From: Diprion similis
Lineage: Eukaryota > Arthropoda > Insecta > Hymenoptera > Diprionidae
Length of the DNA stretch: 64,000 bases
Direction: 5' to 3'
Assembly: GCF_021155765.1 (NCBI RefSeq)
Contig: NC_060114.1
Location: 9,171,501-9,235,500, forward strand
Numbering within the stretch: the first letter of the stretch is position 1; each line of letters starts with the position of its first letter. Below are positions 14,001 to 28,820 of this stretch, one piece after another. The notes beneath the pieces are model-generated. The model worked only from the letters and a program-made list of their open reading frames with translations. It made no database searches and was not told the DNA's origin. Both the position numbers and the translations under genes were made by a program.

Positions 14001-15811
14001 GCAGGCAGCGATGAGTAACGAGATTGATACGGGAATCGTGAGATTCACCGGGAACGCGTAGCTGAATCCTTGGATTAGAATCTTGCAGGCGAACTTTCCT
14101 GGAGAATTAACAGTGTTATTGGAGAGAGTTTATTGTGCCTTCCACGGCGACAACTTACCGAAAACGTAGGCGAAGTACGCCCCGAATATTTGGATCAGCA
14201 GAACGTATATGGGTGTACTGAAGTCCGCGGTTACCGTCTCCGTGTCTCCGTTCGGCAGGAGTTCCAAAAGGTCGGGTACCGCGCCAGCTGCAGCCGTCGA
14301 AACCTCGGTCACGGTTATTTTGTGGTCACCGAACGCGCTGCCGAACATCGTGAACAGGTGGCTCACGGTGTAGCCCCTAGTGTGCAGTATTACCACCGAG
14401 CTTACGAAGAAAGCGATTATCTTCCACACAGAGACGAATATGTAGGTGAAGTACCTCGTCAGTCTCATCTCCTCCTTGACCCTTCCCAAAGATTTGATTA
14501 TACCTGTGCGAAAATTATACAGCGTTTATTCACTATTGGCACGATAGCTGTGAACTGGGTCGTGTTTATCCGATCCGCTCTTACCTAAATGACTCTGAAC
14601 AGAGACGTAGTTTTCCCACCAACCGCAGGATACGAGGATCAAGGCGACTGGGATTAGCCACAAGCCAGGTTTCGAGCTGTCAATAAGCGGCCAGACAACG
14701 CAGGCTGTAGTCTGAGCAGCAAGGGCAGCGAGGTCGACGAGAACGAGGACGAATCGCCTGGATTCGTCACGTTTTTTGTTCCGAGAAAGCAGCCCTGTGA
14801 TTATGTCACGTGGTAAGAATTTTCGGCAGTTTGTCATTCTTTATAAGAGAAATGATAATCTGGGTTCAAACGTACCGAGCAGCCCGGGAACGAAGCAAAC
14901 GCAGTTAGTCAGCATGGCACCCTGGACAACGTCGAGGTCGGGTAAAACGCTCATGAACATCAGCGCGAGACCGACCACGTGAAACGTCTCCATAACGAAG
15001 ACGAGCATGAAGTGTCCGACCGTTGGCTTCTTCCACGATTTGAAAAAGCAGATCCTTATGCTCCTTATTAGTGTGCCAATCTCAGGTACCGCAAAGGCGA
15101 TTATGATGCACCATACCCAGGCTATTCTCTCTTCCTCCGGCAACGTGACCACGAACGTTTTGTCCCTGCCTGAAGAAAACGCGCAGGACATTTGTCAGTT
15201 TGTTTTATGCTTCACAATAAATACCAAGCATGAGTTTACATTTATTGGGAAAAAGATTCAGAGAATCTTGGGATAATAGTTTAACAAGAAAACAGGGGAT
15301 AGAATAAGCGATCTCACTGACTCACCGAGCAGACGATTGCAGTAAAAAATAGTCCTGTTAGCCTTGAGCTGGGATGTCATGAGGAGGATTGTCCCCTTGG
15401 CGATGACGCCGCTTCCGAGCACGATAACGAAGACGATAAGGTACACGAGGGCCTTCGTGATTTGCAGCGTTACATCCAGGCACTTCTGGTTCGCCATCGA
15501 ACCAGAATCTATTTTTATCGGTGGATTCCGAAACACGTCCCATCCTTTGGTCTCCGGAACTGCCGTCCTTTGACTGAAACGGGTACAAAAATTAGCATAC
15601 ATGTATACCTACAAGTTATGACGTTTCGGGCTTTCCATAATTTCCTGCGCTAATTTATCAGTCCCTAGACTGCAATACTGATCAATTCACAAGTAAATCA
15701 TCACCTTCCAGCATATTCCTGTGCAGTCAACGGACTGCTCTCGTCGTCCGAAAATTCGTCCGGACCGACATTTACCGCCTCCGGAACACCGCCATTCTGG
15801 TTCTTCATCAT
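8025..15811 (-). CDS. kkv: Chitin synthase 1 (krotzkopf verkehrt)
   Basis: This is a plasma-membrane family-2 glycosyltransferase that polymerises UDP-GlcNAc into cuticle and tracheal chitin. Nineteen coding exons, with alternatives at exon 16, join in phase to about 1563 residues, the usual CHS1 size: 15705-15811, 15326-15573, 14876-15169, 14585-14794, 14159-14503, 13707-14098, 13352-13619, 12972-13234, 12661-12871, 12331-12578, 12062-12254, 11819-11973, 11435-11740, 11102-11349, 10704-11016, 10340-10516 or 9979-10155, 8716-8886, 8421-8649, 8025-8338. Many membrane segments flank the catalytic core, which shows LDGDID (about 743-748), EDR (848-850) and QRRRW (885-889). A coiled coil rich in Glu and Lys follows (EMEQEKKEAEEVKNKAK); that feature and the alternative exon mark CHS1 rather than gut CHS2. 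The start is MMKNQNGGVPEAV at 15809-15811, preceded by CACC. Confidence 0.96.
9000..9140. repeat. Short foldback element in a CHS1 intron
   Basis: The 20 bases at about 9011-9030 (aacacaaaaattctggtttc) recur inverted at about 9106-9125 with one mismatch. The similarity extends outward (agaaatg) with a five-base gap. The arms enclose about 75 bases. It lies in the intron between the alternative exons and exon 17, and looks like a small MITE remnant. Confidence 0.6.
9848..9880. repeat. (AAAC)n microsatellite
   Basis: About five aaac units follow an A-rich run inside the CHS1 intron downstream of alternative exon b. Confidence 0.8.
9979..10155 (-). other. kkv: CHS1 alternative exon, downstream copy (b)
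   Basis: This is a second 177-base, phase-0 exon encoding ARIAADLIELRNKSVFAFF, a membrane span (MFNALFILIVFLLQL) and NITY. Length, phase and most residues match the exon at 10340-10516, so either can replace the other without shifting frame. The acceptor is CCACAG and the donor is GTACCG. About 184 bases separate the two copies. Confidence 0.92.
10340..10516 (-). other. kkv: CHS1 alternative exon, upstream copy (a)
   Basis: This exon of 177 bases (59 codons, phase 0) encodes ARIASDLKDLRDQSVFAFF, a membrane span (MMNALFVLIVFLMQL) and a short outer segment containing NIS, a possible N-glycosylation site (NISY). It is homologous to the next exon downstream. Mutually exclusive use of two 59-residue exons is documented for insect CHS1. 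Its acceptor is TTAG at 10517-10520 and its donor is GTAAAG. Confidence 0.92.
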
Positions 15812-16634
15812 GGTGCAGCAGTTTTACTGAAAAGGTAGAGAAAAAAAAATATCATCATAATTCAGATCAGCAATCTTTCAGTCTCGTGTGTCAAGCGCAT
15901 TTCAAACCGGCGGCAAAAGTTCAAATGCCTGCCATATGCATGACGCCTTCAAGACATCCGAACAAAATAGAGTAAATGACGGGATAAATATTTCCACCTC
16001 TAAGCAAATTCCTGCATCCGCACCCCGCGGCTGACCCGATCCACAAAGTGATTTTTGACTTCTCGTTAAAACGCTCGCGACATCGCCGGCAACGGGAGAC
16101 AAAGAGAGATAAAAAAGAGCCTGATCGGTTGAACAACATTGACCACAGCAATGAAGCTATACTGCAGCTTTGTCGAGTAGGACAAAGATCCGGGCATTTC
16201 GCGTGCCCAGAACTCGTTTTGAGTTGACGTATAAATATTCGTGGACGAATCTCGTCGTCTCGGTCGGCACCGTGAACGAGCCAAAATCCCGTCTCTTTCA
16301 CAAAGTCGATTGTGGGCTCGGGTCCGCCACGTGGAAAGTGAAAGGAGCCACACACAGCCGGATAACGCGAGCGGCAAGGACGTCGGGCGTAGCCTTGCCG
16401 GTTGCCAGACCCGCCCTGGACCCTGGGCTGCGTGAGTCGGTTTTTCGCTGAGGAATGACATTTTGGAGCCAGGGAACCTGGATCAGCGTCGCCTGCCGCG
16501 GAGTTCGTGACTCGCGCGACAGCCCGACCTTGGCGATCCGCAAGAGGAGGATTTCTCGATGCAGTGCTTCTCTGCATACGGTGACACCCTCAGCCTACAG
16601 GAATTCAACGCGACGGCTTTGCCTCCGCGGTGTT

Positions 16635-16642
16635 TATTTATA
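16635..16642 (-). promoter_or_regulatory. TATA-like box upstream of CHS1
   Basis: The minus strand reads TATAAATA about 825 bases upstream of the CHS1 start codon, followed by a GC-rich block in the transcribed direction. It is a plausible core promoter for CHS1 if the first exon is mostly non-coding. Confidence 0.35.
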
Positions 16643-18130
16643 GCCGAATAGCCGATAATGCACGACCCACGGCTGTAACCAAGAAATCTGTGCAGTTATA
16701 GGTATACATGTTCCTTCCTCCTGCAAGCTGCGGCAGTGCACTTTCGCTGAGTATGACTATAGACATAATATAGCGGGACGAACACGGCGCGCGAACCGCA
16801 CAAACAGGTTCCGGCTGGTTTACCGGTGTAAAAATTTATACATATATGTATACGCTGTCTTCTTGTTGTTTGCCGTTTTTTTTTGTTTTTTTTTTTCACC
16901 CACGATGTGCACGATACGAAGTCCTTGCCCTGATGCCTTTGTCCTCCGCGCTTTGACGCGTGACTCCTTTACGTCTTACAATACTGTACGTAGAACGTAC
17001 ACTATATCTGTACCTATGATGATTTTCACGGAAGTCCATTGCTACGAGCTTCGCTTCGTTATTTTGCGATCTGTCATTACCTATAGTTAAGATAAACAAC
17101 GTATATCGTGCATTTTACCAAGTATTCATTTCGCTTCAATATCAAATAAGGAAAGTACAACAATCGATCTCAATTAGTTGTACCGTTTCAATCGGAATAA
17201 TATATATGCTACACATGCGACGTCGCTTATGCAACCATTTGCGGCATTGAAATCTCCCACTGCTCAGCGACGTTTAGACCCATTGCCGATTAAAAACGGT
17301 CTACTTTAGTCTTCATCGAGAGACTTTCATGCCCTTGACGATTACGACGAGATGAAAAATTCTACTATGACCATATAACCGTGAATTAAAAGTCATACGT
17401 GAAGAATTTTCGCACCATTACAATGTGGAATCCGGGAGATTGACTCAGCGATGCGAATTCTGTAACCGCATTCGCTGAGAGGTAGGTATGAATGGCATAT
17501 AATAACAAGAATACAGATATAATTTCATCGCGGGTGAAACTGTGAGTCAACCAGCATACACAGCCCGAGATCGCAATGGACCAGCGGTTTGCTTGGTAAA
17601 CTTAAGAAACGCTCGAGTTCGTGTAAAATTGGTGAAATTACGGAGAAAAATAACTTGACTGACCAAACCTACGCAACCGTAATAATAGCAAAAGAGGTAT
17701 CTCGCAACGTTGCAGATATCGGTACAAAATGTTGTAAGGGGGTGCCTATATATAACATACCTCTAATAAAATAAAAATAAATGCGTGTATAATAAGAAGT
17801 GAAACAATATTATCTGATCCGATTGCACAGGACGATGTAAGAGTAATATCAAAAGTTACGTTGCCGCATTTCAGCGATCTATAACTTATAGCCTTGGGCC
17901 ACAACTCCCACTTTCGTACATCGTATATAGATATATACAGTACAATATCGCGTATAATACCATCAGTGAACACGTCCACGCACATCGAACGGGCGAAGGG
18001 AACGTATAATATGTATACCCACAGTGTCTCGGTGTTGTACCGAGCACTAGAAATAAGTAGAACGCAGCCATTATCAGCCGTGGTTCCAGCTGTACAATAT
18101 ACAGAACGGAAGAAACTTTCCCTCAAATAT

Positions 18131-18150
18131 CCCCCCCCCCCCCCCTCCCC
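18131..18150. repeat. Poly-C tract
   Basis: Fifteen consecutive C residues, one T, then four more C residues. Confidence 0.9.
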
Positions 18151-21100
18151 TGCCTCTCACTGTCTAAGACTTAATAGGACTGAAGATGTTCAGGAGATGA
18201 TATTTCTGACTAATTTATATGATGGGCTAACAGAATGTTTGACGTGGAATCTATATTCAGCAACAGCTTTGTCTCCGCGTATTTTCTTGCTGCAGGTTTT
18301 CCCTACGGAGCTGTATACACTTGAAAAATAACCCGGACGCTATAAGAACCTCCAGGCGATCAAGGCCAAAGGTAGTATATGTATAAAAAGAAATCGTTAA
18401 CCCAAGATACGGAAATAAAAGCTATGTCATACGTCGTGATGGGAGGCTATAACAGTTCGGGCATCGGGAGTCAATTATATGGGTAGGTACAAGCTGATTG
18501 TATAGAAAAACAATTAAGTACATGGAAACTTTACGGTACGCGTTGTTTGACGAAACTAGCCGTCTTGACCGTTTTCTTTTTTCTGCTTCAGGCGCTGGAA
18601 ATAGACAAGCCGACCGTAACGCCCCACACCGACCATTTCACGTTACAATTCAATTTTGGTAGTATCAGTACAATTTCCAGTAACCCTCTCGTTGCAATGT
18701 TTAACCGCTGCGTATTCGCCGCAACGCTTATACGTGCATTATGCGTGGATAGGTGGACGTATTATACGTATCTTCCTAGCTCGAGCTTACGGTCGCCCGA
18801 TGGTTCCTCGCTCTGCAGTAGGTATAACAAAGAGTGACTTTCACCATCTCGAAACCCGATCACTGGATCAATTAATTATTCTAACGAAGCGGTTCTCTCC
18901 ATAAGCTGCACAGCTGCTAAATGGTTGAGAATAGGTTATCACACTCGACTATCTCTAGGTATACCTATTGTACTATAAATTCAAGAATGCGTACAGTTCT
19001 CAGGCCCACCGACCTATCTACTAAGATTTTTCTGAATGAATTATAGGTATACCAACGAATAAGAGACCAGCGTTGAACAATGCCATCATTCGACGACCGA
19101 CCGACCGACCGACGCTATTTCTCACCCTTAAATTAACCGCCATCCGCCTGCTGGTAGGCAGCCAGCTTCGCATGAACATCTTCAGTAGTGAATTAGCTCG
19201 CTTACAATTAGTTGAAGTGAAACAGGAGACAGAAGATCGATTTGAGCAACTAAATCGTTGGGAATTCTTCGGCATCGACGAAGCCGGGATGGTTATCAAT
19301 CATTCCCCGGCTGAGCCTCGCACGTCTTGTCCAACTTTCTAGTAAATACGTCGGCGATTGCGTGAAGAAGGTGATCGAACTACGTTGGTAGCTGCAAACG
19401 TTTTATCCTTACGCAATCAGAGCGCGGTGGCTAGCACGAATTATAGTTATAATTACGTGTCCTCATATATTGCAACACATTTTTGAAAATTTTTTCTTAA
19501 ATGCCCATATTATACGACTGAGGATTTAAAAAGCACGCGTTATATACGCGTGAATAATGAAACGACGAAAAGTTGCAAGGTGAATAATAAACAATCCGAC
19601 GTCTCACGTTCACCTCCGGCACACTCGCAGCGTGACACGAACAGACATCCATACATCGCCCACGCGCCTGGTCCCCCGGTAAATAGGAATTGTACAGTTA
19701 TGCGCGTCCAAGCTGGCTATGAATCAGGAGAGGTGGACAGTTTGATTCCAATCGATCATTTCTTATACAGCCCGATGTAAATACAAATGATAGTTCAACA
19801 CAAATTCGATAAATGTATCATAAATATCATTTCACCCTTCAGGGAATTTATCTGGTGCAGATCGTAAAACACGGAAGGCGCAGTGAACTGGGGGTGCAGA
19901 AGAGTGACGACTATATACACGTGCCTACGATAATTATTAGTCAGTACATCTGATTTCGAGAAACAGGTATCAGGAGATGTAGCAATCTGGCAAATGACGC
20001 AAGATTCTGACGGTCGTTTTCGGTCCATTACAACGGATGAAATCACTGGAAATTCTCCAAACGCACTCAATAAGTCTCATCACGGTGTGGGATTTCCTAA
20101 ACCGCATGGATTCCGCAGCAACGTCGCAATTCAGCCCAACCGCTTCCGTTTGACCAGATGTGTGTTACAATTAAGTATTAAGACCTATACGCAAAAATAA
20201 TAATAAGCCGTGGCAAACAAACACTGCACGCTACATCCGCTGTATGATCGGCTCGCTGCCTTAAAGAGTTACCTGGTATGTTAGAAAGTAGACCAGAGCA
20301 CGATGCCATACCTAGACCGACGCGAAAAGACAACCGTCGAGCAGAGTTTTCAGCTGTCCGCGACGGTTGCGACCGGACTACTTGCTTAGGTAAATACCCC
20401 AAATAGCATGCGACGAAGTGAAAAGTTTACCAAAATTTGTTGACCAATCGGAAACAGCTTCATAAGTTAAGAGTTACATCCTATTTTTAAATAAACTGTT
20501 TCCGCTGAGAGACTTCGCAGCCTGAAAATGTCTTTAAATTTTAACTTTGTACAGTTAATTGGTCTGTCGACGTTAAAAATTACAGCTATCCGGTAAGCCC
20601 AAGGTAACGTGAGCTACATATCAACATTCACCGCAAATCTGCGAATCTATAACGTGTTCTAAAAAACATAAATTATAAAACCTTATACCTATCACTTTGG
20701 GTTCTTTAGATAGGATATTTTTGAATAAAAAATCCTTGCTAGGACATCATTTGGTTAAAAAATTTTTGTCATCAATTGAATCTCATTTATAGGCTCGCGA
20801 GATCCTGCGCATTGGAAGTCTTTAATTAAACGACCAAAAATGATTTCTGGCACGCACCTTTCCCTCCTTGACGTTGCTGCGAGTGATCCAGCAGTGCGTT
20901 TAAACTTGCACGTCGGGCATCCCGATATCCCGGGGATGACTCGGAAGTTCCTTGTTTTGCACTGATCACACTTTGTCACCCTTCCTCAGGTTCGCCAGTT
21001 GCACCCGAACGGGGGGGGGCAAGGCGGGGTGGTTATTAAAATTGCGTGGAATTGTTGTAATTTCCCCGCGTATACGTATCGAATAACCGCGGTGAAAGCG

Positions 21101-22144
21101 GTATGGAGGCAAGTCGCGGACGAAGAACGCGCGAGGATCGGAGGTTTGTGTGCCGGGGCCACTGGCCAGAGACTGGCCATAGATCCCGGGCGGCAGGGCC
21201 ACCGTATACTTTCACAAAGGTGAGCGCGGTATCCGATTGGACGTGACGTCATCTGAAAGATCTGTTATATCAGAAAGAGCGGACCGACCTATGGATAGTG
21301 AAAGAAGGGAAGAGAAGGGAGCAGGGATGCCGCGGCCCTGTCGCAAAGCAAATGTCACATACTTCGGAAAGTTTGCATCACATGTATACATATATAATAC
21401 CTAGGTGATACACCTATACTCTCCGATCGCGATATATAGATCCGTGAGAGCAGCGCATTCCTACCATATGGCTGCAGCCTATTCATACCGGATCTTCGGA
21501 CAGGGGGATGCAGTAGCGATCTCGCGGGAGTTTCTGCCATTCTACACACACATATCTGCATGTTCACTTCACGCGTATTCTCCTTCTGCAAGTTGATCCT
21601 GAAAATTGCAATTTTCACCAGTTAATGAACTATTGGTGACATAGAACGCCAAGTTACCTGCAATGCTGCAATCATATCTGGAATGTCTGAAACATGTGTT
21701 ATTGATTAAGGAGACTATATTATGTATCAGAAATAAACACTAAAACGTTTTTCAGTAATATTCCGAATCCAGATTGTACCTGAAAGAAGTATCAATAAGA
21801 AATGATATGATCTGGCATAGATAATTTTTATCCCTTCAAGGATCTTTGCAAAAGTGCCTACGGTTAGGCAACCGACACGACAGACAAGCGCGCGATGCGG
21901 GTACAGGATCACAAGGCGGCACGAAATTTGGGTACACAAGACAAAAAATCGTTAATATCGAAAACAAATATGAGATCCATCAAAAAGATACTTTTTGATA
22001 TAAAAATGATTTTTATTCACGGTAATAAAGTCATGGGTCCAATTGTTAATATTTCAGAATAACTACGTCTATTAAAATCGCCGGACATCCCAACCACACC
22101 ATCGTATTATGTGGATAGGTCTACATATAGGTACTGCCACGGCC

Positions 22145-22260
22145 ACTGTATCTGTCATCCCCAGGATAGGCAACCGAAGTTACACATTCAATTTAGCACG
22201 CGATTTCCTACCAATTGGCGTGTAACTTCGGTTGCCTATCCCGGGGGCTACAGATCCAGT
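22145..22260. repeat. Hairpin-forming inverted repeat
   Basis: The 41 bases at 22145-22185 pair with 22220-22260 with about five mismatches. The inner part (gataggcaaccgaagttac) is perfectly complementary. The loop is 34 bases. Weaker complementarity continues outward for about 20 bases on each side. It starts 251 bases beyond the MPND stop codon, so it may lie in that gene's 3' UTR. It could be a MITE or a small-RNA precursor; I do not recognise the sequence. Confidence 0.85.
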
Positions 22261-22510
22261 ATCCGTGGGTACATATGATAATATTCCCACTCAGAATGAT
22301 GGAGAAATTTAAAAGAATGCATCGCTGTTGTATATGCGGGATCCAATAAATTACTACAGCCTACGATTTAAGTTTCAGTTCAATTAGTCATGGTGAAAAA
22401 CTACCTATATCTTATATTATATTCGTTAAAGTAATAATACCGATTTACAACGCGAAACGAGCCTCGACGAGATCGATCTGCGATCCTCGCTCCCTGCCCC
22501 CACCCACCCA

Positions 22511-24760
22511 TCACTTTCCCGACTGATGATCTTTGCTCAAATTCAAAGAGTCCGGACAGTCATTGCCGCCAGATTGCTGCTTCATGCCGTGCACCGTCAT
22601 GTCCAGCATAGTGCCGAAATCGGACTTTACATTCGCGATGGGAACTTCGTCCATGGAATAATCGTTTCTGATCGACTTCGACGACTCCCCGGAGTCGGGG
22701 TTCTTCTTCTGCTCACCGACGGGTAATTCGCTGACAGTGAGTTTAGTGTCGGTGGTCGACATTGCGACGAGACCCTTGACGATGTCAGAGGGCTTGAAGG
22801 AGATATCGGACGAGATGAAGTCGGATATGGGAAATTCGGCGGTCTTGTTAACGTCGATCACCGTCACATCCTGGCCCTTGCCACTGAGGGGGTTGAACAG
22901 GTTGGCTAAATTGCAGGCGTAGGCCGGCGAAGTCTTGGCAATGTCATTTATTGAGAAACCCGACAACTTGGCCAAATCGCTGGTTGAAAAGTTGGCCAAC
23001 TTCGAAAGATCCGAGAACTTGCTCAGCTGCGATATATCGGCGAGCGGGAAGTCCGTAACCCTATTCTTGCCGGCACCAAGGGAGCCCGAATCGCTTGAAA
23101 GGAGATTGCTCACCTTGGAAAAGTCCGCGGTTGAGAACTCGTAGTCTGGTTTGGAATTCTTTACGGAAACGGTCAGTTCACCGGATGTGAATTCGGCCGG
23201 TAGCTTGTGCTTTGCGTTGAGATTCATATCCGGCATTGGTAAGTCGAACTTCTGCCCTTTGGTGGCTTCAAGGGTGTCGTTTTTCTCCTTCGAAGTTGAC
23301 GGCACGTTGAATGGCTTCAGTATGGAGACACTGGAGTCTAATTTGAAGTTTACTGGAGTGAGGAAAAGATTGTTCGGATTGATGCCAGAACGACCCATTG
23401 GGTCAGGCACCAACGGAAACTTGACGTTCGAAAATATATCCGAACTTCCGGCTATGTTTGATGCTTGCGTTGTCGTCGGTGGATCCTCCATCCCAGGAGC
23501 AACGATCTCTCTGATGGCGTCCCAGTACGATCCGTTCGACTGGTTCCTGGGTAGTTTCGACTCCAAGGAGTTCTGTGAAAAAGAATGATATGAAAACGTT
23601 AGCTGTTGTTGATTTACTTTTTATTATTCTCGATAGACGTTGTTTTTGTATGCGTCGATTGCTTGCCTTTAATTTTTCCAGATACGTCACAGAGCCGTTG
23701 AAAACTCCTTTGAAGTCGACGCAACCGTCATTTTTGTAATACTCGACACATTTTTTCTGAAAACGCAAAACAAGCCATAATACTAGAACCAAACTCCTCT
23801 AAAGTCGCTAATTGCGACACTGAAATTCAGTACTGAATATCTTACAATTTCATCGATAGCTTCCTGGGAGAGGAATTGTTCCTGGGACAGGGTGTAACTG
23901 AGCAGCATCGGTCTCGGGTACTCATGTGGTCGATTTTCCGGTGGAGGGAGTGACCAAAAGAAGTTGAAGTTTGACTCGTAGCAGTTATTGTCTGTGTTAT
24001 ACGGAGCTGCGAAAAGTAAGCCAAAAATTGAGGACCTTTGCAATTACCAAGATGCAAACAATGAAACTCACAGCAGATAAGCCCGACACACGGTGTATAG
24101 CTATTATCGCTCAGTCCCTTCATCTTTATCTGATAGTCCAGTTGAGAATCGACGTCGCGAAGCGACGGCGATGCATGTGTCCTAGGATGTGAATGATACC
24201 ATCCTACCAAAGTGAGTTGCTTCCATTCCATGGCTCGTGCAATTTCAGCCTCAGTTGCTGCAGCTGCCGCTTTGTCTTTCCCATTACATCGGCACGGAAA
24301 CGCATAGTTTATAGTCAAATCTATGGGCATCAAGATCCTTAATAAAACTTTCAATTTTCAATGTTGTCTTCAACTATGTATTATGAACTGAACCTCACTG
24401 TGAGCATTAATGTCCCAATGCCCGCCAAGATAGCCGCACACTTCTTTGTCCTTGAGATGGCAATGAAGGTCGACGATGAGTGCCGCAGTTGTGGAGAGAG
24501 TGACAAGGAACGGTTGAATTTTTCCAAGGGAACTGAACGACGTCAGTTCAACCATCGTGCTCATATCCCTGAAGAATAAAACATGTGATATCTGACATTT
24601 TACATGGAAGTGATAAGCTATGGGTAAACCAGAAATTAACTTACATTGCGTGACTTCTGATACCAAGGTTGGTGTGTTTGACGGGAACTCTGACGACTGG
24701 CACGCTGACCGGTGGCTTTTCTATCACTTCTTCTGTTTCAATCGCGGCATCCATCATCAT
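22511..24760 (-). CDS. MPND-like JAMM/MPN-domain metalloprotease
   Basis: This is the probable orthologue of human MPND and Drosophila CG4751, JAB1/MPN-family zinc peptidases. Six coding exons (24645-24760, 24399-24568, 24072-24320, 23846-24006, 23667-23756, 22511-23572) join in phase to about 615 residues. The complete JAMM motif is visible: H138-S-H140, seven residues, S148, two residues, D151, with an upstream Glu at E81 (KDKEVCGYLGG). By family logic it should therefore be catalytically competent. Conserved flanks include YAFPCR, LICSPY and a PPPE motif. The 353-residue last exon is low-complexity and mostly lineage-specific. No RAMA domain precedes the MPN domain here, although human MPND has one. 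The start is the first of three consecutive ATGs, just after a splice acceptor, so an upstream exon is non-coding or missed. Intron 5 appears to be GC-AG. Confidence 0.85.
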
Positions 24761-26301
24761 GAGGCTGAAATCAAAGAGAACACCAAGCGTGATCCACGGA
24801 GTGTGTAACTTAAACTTTGCCGGTGAAAGGTGGAGTCGAATTCTAGGTTATGTACCGACTAGGAGGTAAGCTAACCTAATTATAAATGCAACTTTGGGCT
24901 ACAATCGCAGTGCTGTGCGTCGTAGTGGTAATTTTACACAGTTATGAATATCATTGCCGTTGCAATCGTTAATATTTGTAATAATACGTGCGGGAAATTC
25001 GGGAAGATCAGGATCACATTCCCGCGAGAGTCGGTACTGTTTACACAAACAAAAAACACGCGTACTTTTAGTTCGGTCTGCTACCACGGCTGTCACGACG
25101 TCAGAGGGGAAATTGACGCGGCTTTTTCGAAACAAATCCAGAAATGTTGCATAAGGGGGAATATATTCTTCACCGGCGAAATATACCATCGAAAACGAAA
25201 AAAAAAAAATCTCGGTATTAATTTATAAATTCGTCTTTTATGTGTAAGAAAACTTGAGATTATTGAATAAATTTGACTATGAAACATTAGATGGATAATA
25301 GAACGGTTACAAAGAAACATTATTGAAAAAAGTCATCGGGATGTGAGACTACTTCCAAAGAACATAAATGGGTCAACAGTGAATGTTTCAAACAAAAATT
25401 TTACTTTGTAATTTACTTTGACTGTTTTATTGTTAGAATCAATTCAGATTATGCAGAATTTTCAAAAGCATTTCAGTATAAAACAATGCAATAGTTATGA
25501 AAATTATACTTTACAGTTGCAGTTCAGTCAACGCACTTGAAGCTGTGTCATTGTGTTGACTTGTTGTAGACTGTTGTTGACTGGAGGCTATTGACGTTTT
25601 AAAAACGGTTACTCTAATCGGGCTTTAATCAGTCTTTAAATTGTTCCGTCAACGGTCATTTCTAATAGGATTTAACAATGACTACTCAAAATTGGTAACT
25701 AATAGAGGAGAAAATGAAGAGAGTTAGTGAAAAAGACCTAAGTACTCAAAGATGATTTCATATATTGGCCACTCTTCAGTCAACGCTTTGGCGCAGCTAA
25801 TGCGCGCATATTTGAATCTGTCCAAACAACCTACTTTACCTGTTAACTCCTAACGTCTTGCATCGTATCAAATTTTTATCGCAAATTAGTACGTGTGAAG
25901 TGCAATTAGCAAATGACATTGTTAACAAACATCCTGCAGAGGGTTTTTTGCCCCATTCACGGCTGACCGAGGCCGAGGCGACGAGTTTCCTATTAGTGAG
26001 AGGCAAACAGAACCGCGGTTACGAGTAATAGTTGTTTTATCGGCATATCAAGGTTAACCGACACTCTTTTAGGTTACTTCATTTCAACTGAATCTCTTTT
26101 CGTCGCGGCACCAACCGATCGGTGATCCCGCGTACGCCTAGCTCCCGGCTCTCGAGATCCAAGGTCTTAATTTGATCCGCACAGTTTCCTCTGCCTTCGC
26201 GTCGAGATTCCTAACCTCAATTCCGCCTTTTTTTGAGCGTGTGACAGGGCAACTGATCGAGTAAATGTCGCACGACTGAAGAAGGGCGATCAAAAGGAAG
26301 A
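24761..26301. other. Divergent intergenic region between MPND and Nfs1
   Basis: The two genes point away from each other across 1.5 kb, which must hold both promoters. A splice acceptor directly upstream of the MPND ATG shows that its 5' UTR is spliced. No TATA box stands out. A 96-codon minus-strand open frame at 24899-25189 has no recognisable domain and is not called. Confidence 0.6.

Positions 26302-28820
<2,519 letters not shown>

Larger units (their letters stand above)
15812..22510. other. Gene-poor interval between CHS1 and MPND
   Basis: I find no convincing coding gene in these 6.7 kb. The part near CHS1 (about 15830-16660) is GC-richer and holds a minus-strand TATA-like site, so it is probably the CHS1 promoter and 5' UTR. 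Low-complexity tracts include a C run at 18131-18145, a cgac/accg run at about 19094-19113 and a G run near 21011-21019. Open frames here, up to 218 codons, have biased composition and no recognisable family. The last 370 bases hold the hairpin at 22145-22260 and the probable MPND 3' UTR. Confidence 0.6.

Noticed and set aside
15921-16577. 218-codon minus-strand open frame
   Set aside because: Arg/Ser/Pro-rich with open frames on several other frames and strands of the same GC-rich block; no family resemblance. More likely CHS1 promoter or 5' UTR.
24899-25189. 96-codon minus-strand frame upstream of MPND
   Set aside because: Considered as an N-terminal MPND exon, but it shows no RAMA-like sequence and no convincing donor linking it to the acceptor at 24765.
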